Virus record (IMG/VR): IMGVR_UViG_3300030419_007131
Location: 62,001 to 126,000 of that record
DNA length: 64,000 nucleotides
Source: a virus
Reading direction: 5' to 3' (one strand)
The translations under genes and the position numbers were made by a program. Numbering within the stretch: the stretch's first letter is position 1; each line of letters opens with the position of its first letter. The notes under the pieces were generated by a model, which was not told where the DNA came from, made no database searches, and saw only the letters and a program-made list of their open reading frames with translations. Below are positions 17,126-29,100 of the stretch, piece after piece.

Positions 17126-20100
17126 TACTTCCTACTCTTCTTGTTACTTGAATAACTACCACCAGATTTATTTCGTGACTTATTTTGTGTATAAGTGCCA
17201 GAACGCCGCTTACTTTGTTGGCTTTTCTTGTTACTCTTTTGTAACTGGCCGCGGCTCTGCTTCTTGTTGCTCTTCTTTGACTGTGATTTATCTTGTTTTT
17301 GATTCTTTCTAGATTTCCACGACTCGGTTGTTCGATCGACCTTATCTTGCTTCTGTTTCTGCTCTCTGTTCTGCGTTTTGGCGCCGGTCTTACTGCCAGA
17401 CTTCGAAGATCTCTTATTTTGATATCTGCTGCCGCTCTTGCCACCTGACTTCGAAGGCCCCTTGTCTTGGTATTTGCCGCCGCTCTTTCCGCCGGTTCGA
17501 CTCTTCCCGGTACCCTTATCATCAGTCCCACAATCAGCATCTGCCGTGCCCGGGGGTTGGTTGGGAGCTACACGACCAACAGGATCTGGCCTACGAATCG
17601 TAAGTTGTTCGCCCTCGCTAAGATCGAGGCCAATCTTCATATCTGCCGACACATACTGCACCTCTTCTTCAATCTTGGCAAGCTCAACTAAGGAGAAGTA
17701 ATCATACGGCCAATTGTAACTATAAGGCGTCGTAATTCGAGGTGTCAGAGCACTCACATTATCCGTGACCAAAGAGCGCCGATAGACTTCGAAATCTTTC
17801 TTGGCCTTCCGCTTGACCTTAAATACCAGCCACTGAATGTCATCCCCCTTATCCAAAATAAGGTCAACAAGTTCTTTTTCTTCCACTTCAGTCTCGGCGT
17901 GCTCAAATCTGTCGTCCAAATCGGGGGGGAGATTCTGCCAGATATCGGTGATATCTTTCTCGGTAAGTTTTGTGGAGAATTCAAATACATACATCAGAAT
18001 TGCATCTACTGTATCAAAGTCGACGAAGTTAAATCTTGGTGGGAATACATATTTGTCCATTGCGGCGACCAAGTTTTTATAAGTCTGTGAACGAGGGTCT
18101 GGCTGAGTAAATGATTCTAGAAGCTTTCCGTCTTTCGAGACTGTGCGCACCTCTTGTTCGGGGAACTTAATAAATTCTCGTCGATTCTTGATAGACTTGA
18201 ATGGAATGGCAACAATCGCTTCTTCAAGCTTGTACTCTTTCTTGGGTTTTCCAACGCGCTGGGGGGTTCCCACCTTGAATCCAACAACATCAGCCAGGGA
18301 CTCCCCGCTGCCATCTTCAAGCGTCACCCAGACGCCATCGCCGCCCGTACAGCGATTGCCATATTGGTGCCACATTCCGCGGGTTATCATCTGAGTAGCG
18401 CTTGCGGTGGCGTCGGTCTGAACATAACTTTCCGCAGGCACCGATCCAGTAGAAACCCCAGCAAAGTTCAGAATAGGAGTCTCAAACTTAGACTGGATTA
18501 ACCATCTGTCTTTCTGGGTGACGGTCTGATCCGGGACCTGTTGTAATCGTTCCAAAAGATTGAAAGAGTTATCTATTTGCATGCGGATGTCAGCGTTTGG
18601 ATCGCCAGCGCCGATGCTAGCATTCGCTGCATTAAGGTTGGGAGTGTATTCTTCTCTAAAAAATTCCGTAGTGGTATTAGAAATAATATCATTCAATGTA
18701 GGATAGCCACTTGAAGATGCACTATAAACAAACTTAACCGTCGCCGAACCATCATAGTAGGGAGGAGTAACGTGGGAAAAGCTTAAACTCCAGGGCCCGC
18801 CTTGCTTGTGGGGCAGACTGTTAACGGACGCGGCGCGGACTGACGCGCCTACAGGAGGACCAAAAGCACTACGTCGGGAATACATGTCAAATTTAACTTC
18901 GGCCGAAGAGCTTCGAGCGCACAAGGGATTTACATCGGAGCGATAGAGACGCATTACCATCGTATAGGTGGTTCCGTCTACAACCTTGCGGAAATTCTCT
19001 TCACGTGCAGACTGAAAATTTGTCAGCTCGCTCACAAACATATTGGTTGTTTCACATAAGAAATTATCAATAGCATGCTCATATAATGGACCATGCAGGG
19101 CGCAGGCGGGGGCGGAAAAAATATTGCGTTCTGGGGCAGAGCTGGATGCCACGCTTCCGGTAAACAAGAGGCCAAAGGCAAAGGCACCAGTGCTGGAGAC
19201 GCCCGGCGGGGTGCGCTCTTTTCTTAGCGATGCGGGGCCCCAGCTATAACTACTAGACGGGTGCCTATCAAGCAAGACGTTGAGGCGCCCATTTGGATAA
19301 TTAGAGAGGGCCGTCACATCTACAGAGGCGTCACGAGCGCCCCACTTGGTAATCCTAGTCTTAAGCCACTCATTTGAAAAATATTGTGTTGGATTGTATA
19401 AAGCTTCAAAAGGAAGCTGGGTCATCATGGCGGCCCCCAGTGACATGCCAAACGAGCTCAAGTCCTCAGTTTGAGGGCCCGAGCCCGAGCTTTGCCACAG
19501 AACATTGGCATCTTGGCCGTACGCCTCGAACCAGTTGCCGGGGTTTCCGCGATGAGTGCCGTAATAATTTCCATCTTTATCAACCGCTCTCTGGTCGCCA
19601 GCGCAAGCGAACTCGGGGACGAGGTCAGGGATGGCGTTACCAATTTGGGTGCCCATGAGTATGAAGTCGCTGGTAGCTAGGCCGGACTTAATTGTATTAA
19701 ATAAGATGCCCGGGGACATAAGAGGTTCCATAATTGGACGCAAAGGAAGACCTGGGGCAACCCGGGCAGTATGTGTAATATCAGCCGGGTCAGTAAATGT
19801 TCCTGTCATATAACATAATTGCGGCCCGTAGGACTGTGAGAAGATGCGAGCCAACTCCACCGTTCGTTCTGCTGGGTAAAACCCCCTATAAGGCACAAAC
19901 TTCAAAAGAGCGTCGCACTTTAAGGACACCTTGTCTCGCACAATCATGAGATCTCCAGATCGTTTTTCGTTTAAATCATCATCGACAACTTTAAAATATT
20001 TCAAGAAATCAGAATTTGTATAGGTCCTATAGAACCCCTCTTCCAAGCTGCTGCTGACGGCCGCACCCGAAAGTTCAAAAATATTATCTACCGGAGAAAG

Positions 20101-23100
20101 AAAGTCGCCTCCTTGATCTTCAAGAAGATACTTCATATGAGAGCTTATGCGGAATTCGGGCAAAATAGAATAATCTTTACCAACCGCGCGAATTCTGTCA
20201 GAGATCAATGTATAGTTTTTGTAAGGATCTTTTCCGGCTTGAGAAGGAGCCATCCATACGGTATCGCCCCCAAACGCTACTTCGCTCGCTGAAACGATTC
20301 GATTCGCAGCGCCTTCTGCAGCGCTGCCATCGCCCTGTGTATTTCCGGCAGGCACCCTAAGCGCATACGTTGGCGCGGCATGAGGAGAAGGATGCTCCCG
20401 TTCGTTCCAGGATGTGCCATACACACGGGGGAGGCCGTTCTTTTGCGTCCAGGTTCCATAAAGGTTCATAAGGAGTCCCGAACCGTCTGAGGACGTGGCA
20501 GATTGGGTGACACTATAGTTGAGGTGCGCGTCTAGAGGCCAAGTGCTCTGAGAGGCAATCATGTTGGCGGGCTGGCCCAGGGTTCCGGTGATTGCTGTCG
20601 AGGCGCCTCCATAACGAAGACTGCGGAACTGACGATTAGAGTTCCAGATATTGTCAACATTATAGGCAGTGCGGCCGCGAACAGTCGCCCTAAAGGCATT
20701 CTCGGCCGCTGGATAAATTCTCTGACTATAGTCCATCATCAGACTAAGATCGCTGTTTAGAGCGAACTCGACAATCGAATCGTAGACCTTCGGCTGAGTC
20801 AGGTCGATCTTTAGACCAAGCCTGTTATCCAGGGCTGTGTGTGAAAAATAATCAAATTGATTTGAAAAGGATGGTGCCTTCATCATAATGTTATTTATGG
20901 GGTCGGCGTCTTCGGTATTGTCTTCGAAATAAAAGTAGAAGGGCGAAGCTTCTTGTGCTATCGGCGCTTCAATGAAATCCCTAAACTCATTGGGGCGAGA
21001 GGGATGAGTATACCCTGTCACCTTTTCACCGACCCGATTGGGTATAGCGCGAGGATAAACAGTGGTGCCTATAAGGTTGTTCTTGCGCAGGAGTCGGGCA
21101 ACTTTTGTTTCACCTCCGCGAATTTGTTTCCAGGTTGGCCAGCCGTAAGGGCCATTGCGGTTATTAAGAGTGATGTTTAAAGTGCTGCCGGCTGTCCAAA
21201 CGCTTTCGCGCGAAAGGTTTACGTTGGTGGCTATCCCGGTAGATCCAGAGAGTGCAAAGGCGGAGCGGTTGTAAATGGTCGTAGTAGGAGTGCCATCGGT
21301 AGCGATACTCAAATGATCACCAAGCTGCTTAGTTGCCTCATAGTTAATGTTGTTATAATCGGGGAGAGTTTTCGAGGCAGGCTTGACATATGCTGCTGGC
21401 TTGCCGCCGGCGAAAGGATCAAAGCGCCACCATGCAACCATCGCACTGCCAGTGTTCCAATCTATACGACTAGGATCTAGGGGTGCTCCGACGCCATATA
21501 ACGAACACCAATTCCACGACAAACCATAACAGTCCGTACCAATCGCCACACTTCGAGAAAGAATCAGAATATCAGCGATATTTCCATCCCAGCCGCGGGT
21601 TCCATCGCCCGAGTTACCAATTGTACATCTGTCTGTGGAAGTGGGCAGTTCTATTACATCATCGTTAACAAGAGACCCGGACACAAATCCATTAAAGCCT
21701 CGATACCTCGCGCCGGTATAAGCGAGGGGGTCGCCGCCGTCCATCCATACATAAAAGTAATTGGGGCGCATCGCGGGGAATCCCGGAGTAGCGGTATTGG
21801 AGCCTCCGCCATATGTCATAACAAAATGATGCCATTCCCCTGTGCTACCAGAGCGTCCAAAATAGTTCGTGGGAGTTACAATCTGATGGCGCCCCGTTGC
21901 TGTTTGAAGCTCAAAAGTTAAGCCGGAGCCGTTCCAAAAAATACGCCTTGCACCGTCGAAATCAATTACTCGACCGTATCCACCTCCTCCAGCGGCGCGA
22001 GGCTTAACCCAGCCGGCAATAGTGAACATATTAGCATTGGCTCCGGCGCCCCCGACGATTGGTTTCCAGATACTAGCGGGGCCAATGTCTACTTTGGAAT
22101 CTACTCCGTTAAAATCGCCTGAGTAGGCGCCGGCGATGGGTCCTTCTTCTGACGGGCTTTTGTAGCTGCCAGATCCTATTATGTGAGCATTTACTGAAAT
22201 CGGGTCGATCAACGACGTACCCAATGATCCAACAAAGTTATTTGGTTGTTCCCAATGATAGAACATATGATCGGATCCAGTTATAACTTGGGCTAATGTA
22301 GAAGCACTAGCACAGGCGGGTGAATCATATCCATAAATGCGGCCGGCTGAAGAGGATACCACCTGGGCCACCGTGGCCAACGTCGATGGTGTTTTGACAA
22401 CCAAAGAATCCGCAATCCATTTATACTGCTGCTTGGATTGTGGAATAGCGTGTTGCACAAAAAGATTATCATAAATTTTAAACTCTGATACGGGAGGCCA
22501 CTGTGTCGGCGCCGTAGTCGCTGTTGTATAAGGAGGCTGTAATGCGCCGCCCCAGCTAGGAATAATCTCTACACTTCCAACACCAGTATAATTTGTTGAG
22601 GCAAAAGGAGTTGGGGCGCGGTTCAGGCCGGAAGCTTTTGTGTCGCCGGCCGCAGCATCAAATGTGTAAAGCGCGCCGAGGCCATTAATAAAGGTATCTT
22701 TCTTGAAGATAGCATCCCCATCGCCATGATAACCATCATACAGGTCCGATACTTCTCGGGCTGTGAGATCCCGATTCCAAACAGCCACGTTCGCTATTTG
22801 CATCGTCGCTGCCCCCAATGCCGCATAGCCCGAAACAAAGTTCGTAGGCGCGGTGCCACCCGAGGCGGTAAAGTTCAAGGGATACCGCACCTGTCGATTC
22901 CAGAGAGAGTGAAAACCCCAGTTAGAAACCTCATAGGGCAGGTAGTCCTGGAAGCGTACGCGCTCTGCATCCATTTGTAACTCACCATTCAAATACATAT
23001 AGCAATTCAGGACCGGGACGGCTTCGTCGAAAACAGAAGACCCAGACTGCGCAACGATTGTTAAGTGATGCCACTGGCCCCGTTTGAGTCTGCGGCTGCG

Positions 23101-26100
23101 AAGCGCTATTGAACCATTGAAGTAGCCGGAAGCACCGGCAATCTTACAATATAAACGATCTACATTGCCGTTGTTTCCAAGGGTGTCGGGATCTCCCAGC
23201 CACACGATCTCTAAACCAGAATAACGTCCGGAGTTATAGGGCCCATCGCCCACTCCGAAAATTCTCCGCAGGCCCGTCGTACCGTCGTCATCGCGATTAA
23301 TCCACATCGAAATGGTATAAGACTGTGCTTGATCGGCCGAGGACGTACTTAACGTTCCGATTGCATCTTGCCAAGCTGCAGTAGTTCCGAGGTTCACCCG
23401 TTGTGTCGTCATCGATCCCGCTGGGCCGGCCAAATAGCTTTTAAAGCCTGCTTCTCCAAGAGCCCATTTCGCATTCCTATTGGTTTTTGTCCACGAAGGT
23501 ACGGTAACGTAACTGCCGGAAGTCACTGAGCCATAGGCTGCATCAGAACCAAATGGACCACAGTGCAGACTGGCGCGTTGATTGAGGCCACGATTCTTGC
23601 CAATCTGATCGACAACACGGATAGAATTTTGTATAGAAGGATCAACAGAAGCACTTCCCTGGATTCCATAATCGATAACCTGGCGGTTACGATACGGGGA
23701 AGCATTGTATACGGAAAGTTCTTCGTGGGCCGGGTCTAGGTATCCACGAGATAGCGTTCTATAGTCGCCCGGTGCACTAAAGCGGTTAACGATAATAGAT
23801 TGGTTTGAATTAGCGCCTTGTCGATCAGGAAGCGCATAATCTAGTTGTATGCCGTCTGATGATTCGAGAGAGCCCCAGCCGGCTGCAGAGCCTGTAAGGG
23901 TCGGAGCAAAGGTGGCTGGCTGGCCCAATCGTCCATTATTATTTCCCTTCTGGTCATATATATATTCACCGGAAATCCCCGAATCACGCGCGTCATCGCC
24001 CATTCTCCACCACGAAATGCACGAAGGGGCATAAGACAACAAGAAAGCCAGATTAAATGGTTTGCCATTATTATATAAAGTCTCCACCTCAGCCGCGCTA
24101 AACTCCTTGTTCCATATGCTAACCTCGTCCATATAGCCGTTGAAGGCCTTGTTTGTACCACCATTGGCACCAAGGGCGCCTATATTTGTTTCTATCGCAA
24201 CCGGACTGTCGGTATTGGTGCTTCCGTCGTCATTAACGCCGTTAAGATAAATGTGGAGTGCGCCGGCAGCGCCGCCGGCATAAGTCACAACAACGTGATA
24301 CCATGTATCCGCAGCAATCGTTGTACTACTTTGTCTCCAAGCAGAAGGGGCGTTGGTCCATTGTAAAATATTAGAAGCGTCCGTACGTATATATAGGTAT
24401 CTATCCGAGGTGCCGAACTTCATCAAATAAGGCAGAGTATCTGTTATCGAGGTAAGATTAATCCACAGTGAAATAGTAAAGGGTTTTGCGTCTGCACCAG
24501 CGCCGCCAATGGCCGCATCCCAGGTGGCGGCCGTTCCAATATTGATATAATCTCGATATCCATCGCTGCCGCCATCAAAATACATTGACTTTGTATTAGA
24601 ATCCCCCTGATGATTGGCCAACGGAGAAAGCGTGCGAAGCGCCGCAGCCATCGGATTCAGCGCGAAACTAAAGGACTGATCGTTAAAGAACGGATCATTA
24701 ACCGTCCGGGCATTACTATTGATAACCTGATAATTCTTCTGATAGTTGCCGATCGGATTATGAAGAATGGTGCCGCTCAAGCGCGTTCCCACCGAAGCCG
24801 TTGTCATCAAGATGTTCTTGATATTAACTGGGCGCTTGGATGTCTCGTCCCGGAACCGATAAGCCATAGGCAGATCCGGCAGGTAACCATACTCAGCACT
24901 GCCCGAAGGAGTATCTGCAAAGGGGTAGTTTGCCGGGACAATGCCTAGGGCGCCCGAGTAGCCGCTTGCAGCCATGCTGCCGGCATCTGCACCCAAAGCG
25001 AGGCGGAAGCCCTCAGCGCGGTTCTCACGCGTATCTGAGCCCTGATTCAACTCCGTGTGGCGATACTTGCGACCACCAACAAATTTCTCCGTGAAGGGCC
25101 CTTGCGCAGGAACATCATGATCATTCACAAAATCATTATGTAGATTGGTTATCATTGTTCCCGACTTCCACTGCTCTACTTGAATATTGTAGCCAGTTCT
25201 AACTGAGGAACTGTAAAGACTAAAGGGTGCAAAGATGTTTCCGTTTGCTTTCTTATCCGGGTCTGCGCCCCCATCAGCACCGAAAGTATTAATGCTCGGA
25301 TCTAAGGAGAAGCCCAATCGTTGTTTGAATGTGGGATGATATACGTCAACAGTTTCAATCAAGTCCTCGACATCTGTATCAAAGGACAGCATGATATTGA
25401 TCGGAACGTTAGAAGCCGAAACTGTAGGTCCAAAGGGCTGAATTGCTGGGAACAAAGCATTTGGCCGGTTAATAGGAGGCCTGCCTACGCCGCCGAAAGT
25501 GACAGCTCCCTCTGCATCGAACCTAAAGGGGGCACCAATGCGCCGGTCATAAGATTGGCGGATTGCATTCAAAAGATCAGCGCGTACGGGATTGAGGCTA
25601 CTCGAAAGCGGAAGATCGTCTCTCTCGGCAACATAACGCCACCAGTAAACATTCTTATTCTCCTGATAATTAGCGACAGTAGTATAAGTTCCGCCGCCGA
25701 CCACTGCTGTATCTGCAGCGCTCATTGTTTCTATGGTAGCTCGGCTATTATTTAATATTTGCCAGCTTCCGGAAGCGTTATTCACTCCCTTTTGATCTTT
25801 GATTTCTGCGACTGCATCGTTGGCGGCCGAACCAAATCTCCACCAAGAAACTAAGTCCGAATAAGCCGAATGGGTTGTGAGATTCTGGGGGCCCGGATTA
25901 AAACCAGTTGCAGGAGCAAAACCAGTAGTCTTGTTATATATCTCTGCTACTTCGGAGGCACTCAGCTTCTTCCCCCACAAACTCATAGTAGCTATCTCGC
26001 CGGCCCGGAAAGTCTCATTTGCATTGCCCGCTGAAAATGCAGCATCAAGCATCGATCCTATGCGCGCACTGTTGTTAACTGTAGGCACCGTTCCTATAGG

Positions 26101-29100
26101 CTGATAGGTGACACTAATAGTTTGAGCCACCCCGTTAACATAAATGACCGGAACGTTTGCTGTGTCAGAGGCATCATATGCAACTGCAATATGGCGCCAA
26201 GAATCACCAGAAATTCCAGCGCCGGATGTAATCCATTCACCATTCCTGCCGGTAAAATTGATACTAAAATACACTTCGCCACTGGAACGCAAAGATACTC
26301 GTCGGAATCCATTTTCGCCAAACATAAACCATTCACGGTGGCCATCCGAAGGATTATATTTAACCCAGCCGGCAAAAGTAGATGCCGAAGAACTCAAGCT
26401 TGTCCACGATGAGTCGAGGGCGATATCATATCCTACAGCAACCGCGGGGGCCGGTGCATCAGGCTGTGTCAGCGCAACATACCTGGTATTATAGTAATCA
26501 TAAGTGGTGGTGTATATTGGGTGCGCCGGAGCATGCACATGCTTCCAGTTACTTATCTGAGTGGGGTTGGATGATCCAATCTGTCTCTTTGTCGGGGAAG
26601 TATTTGAGAACAAGAGGGTACCAGCAGGAAGGTCATCCGGTGATCCTCCCGCAGTGCTGTCAATCACGTTCACACCGTTAAACGACGCTGTGATATCCAG
26701 GGCGCCGACTCGCTCCAAAAACGGGAATATTCTTCGATACTTGGGGCGCTCTAAAAGATGGTTCTCAATAATCGTGCGCACATTTGCAGAAAAGTCGGCG
26801 GAGGCCGGAACCAATTGTCCCAACATAAAGGACAGCGAGGAATCAAACCACTTATAAAACTCATAAAAGCGATCAAAATCCATAGTATCGTTAGACACTT
26901 TTTCGAAAAACTTTCTCCTCATGAATTGCAGCTGCTTATAATGCGGGCGATGCTTTTCGACAGAATCACCGATTAAGTTATGTAAATCCTTAAGATTTGC
27001 AAAAGAATTGATCATCTCTTCGGAAATAACCTGATACATGCTCTTTTCAAAAGCAAAATAGAAGTCGGTTGGCCTAGTTTCCGAAGTAAAAAGTTCTTGA
27101 TCCTGGGTGCCGAGGACCTTAACCATGTCTTGAGAAACAATATTTTCTGGGAGATTAAGTTTCGATGAAACAACAAAGTCCTTGTCTATAGCCTTAACTG
27201 AAGATGCCAAGAAGTTATTTCCGAGACCAGTGTACTGTCGATTAAGAAGGGGGCCCAAAACACCAAACGTGGTTGCAGTAGCGGAACCAGATGCCAAATC
27301 GTCCACCACAAACTGCTGACTTGCGTTCGAACCTGTGTTAGTTAAGAACTCCCAGTTAAAAGCCAGAGTATCGATCTTCGCGACGTCGCCATTGGAACCG
27401 CTTGTATCAAATTGGAATGCATAAAGGTGCGGCTGCAGCGCTCCATGATTCTCGGTATCTAAGATATGGCTATTAAGGGTTTCATCATTCAAATAATCGA
27501 GCCAGAAACGGCATGCGTTTACCTTAACATCGCTAGTTTGAAGGACGTTTCCGGTGAAATCTTCACGGTGGGCGCCGATATAGACACGTCGCGAACCAGT
27601 TATGAAGCCAGCTGGGGGCGCACTAACCGTTCCCGAAACAGTGAATTCCTGCATAATATCGCCAGCTTCGGCCTGAACACCATGAAGCTCCACGACATAG
27701 TTACCGTCGAGACCGCCATAGGCAGCCCCAGCGCTGTTTGAAAGCCCCGCAATTGGATATTTCGCGGGTCGAACTCGGACCGCCAGATTCCATCGTGTGT
27801 TGTCGTATACTCCTTCATAAAGTGGAGAGGTAAGATAGGGAACAAAACCGCCGGCGGTGCCAGTGAGGACAAACCTCGCATTATTTGAAGTCCTTTCATC
27901 CCTAACTGCATATACTTGGAAGTTAACCCTATCAGGCGACGGCCATGTGGTTGCGGCTGTCTCTGTAGTCCCATGCACACCAAACAAAGAAGAAGACACA
28001 ACATTCGTGTCATAATATACAATGGACTCCGGATCCAGCTTTTTGGGCATGAGCACTTCTGTTTCAAGCGTATAGGAATACCCTCCTGTTAAAGAAGTAA
28101 CCGAGGGAAGATATCCAACGGAGTTGGCATTCGAGGAGTCGGCATAGTTATAAACATTCGCATATTGATTTTCGGCAGTATTGAAATTAACAAATCGATC
28201 CGTGACGATAACGTTTCTGCGACTATTTCGCATCTCATACTGAACGTTATCGGCATACATGTTGATCTTGACAAGCTCGTCGTCAATGCCAAAACATCGA
28301 ATAAGGTTTCTAAAAGCTTTTTCAGTACCCTTAGACTTATAGATATAACTTAAGTTGTTATATATGTTCTGATAGATGGTATTTTTAATGTCATGTAAGG
28401 ACTTGTCGAAAATCTTATTTTCGCTACGATCAGCAAGCTTTTCTAAAACGTCCGCATCAACAAATAAATCTGGTGCCACAAAGCCATACGTACCCAAGAA
28501 CCTTTCAGAAAAAGGAATGGGCTTGTTGCTGCCGCTGGGATAGCTGATGTCTTTAATCTTATTGAGGCTACCGATCTGCAAGTGCAAAGTGTCAAAGTAG
28601 CTAGACAAGATTTGTGTTAGTTTCTTGAGGTCACCGCTTCCCTCGTCGTCCTCTTCGGTTATCCAAGACGGCACCGAACTGTACATGGAGGCATTGTTGT
28701 TAACATCGTGTTCGGAGCCACTAAGTTCCAGTTCAGTATTGAGCGCAACCACCTTAGGGTGGAAAGCATAAATAATCGGATCTTCAAACTCTTTCGTAGC
28801 AGCCGAAGAAGAAATTATAGCAGAGCCAGTATTCCGGGAAGATGAGTTATATCCTGTCCACGCTCCGTTTGAAAATCGACCTGAGTAATCCAGCACCGTA
28901 CTATCGGTGGCTGACTGACCTGTAATCCCTTCGTTGAACTTAAAGTAAACGCCCAAATCAACATTGGCGGTCTCACTTGTATCTATAAAGGGTGTAGGAT
29001 CACTGTTAACACCGCCGCCCACTTGGGTAAACCAAAAGCGCCCAATATCTTGCGAAGTTCGTTGAGTCTTCCAATACCTAAATTCGTCCAAGGAGCCAGA

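Noticed and set aside
17112-17540. 142-codon frame overlapping the basic tail of the giant protein
   Set aside because: A low-complexity shadow in another frame of a repetitive K/S/R-rich region, with no ribosome-binding site of note.
25321-25755. 144-codon plus-strand frame inside the giant LamG gene
   Set aside because: Antisense to strong LamG-protein coding sequence, with no recognisable protein features.
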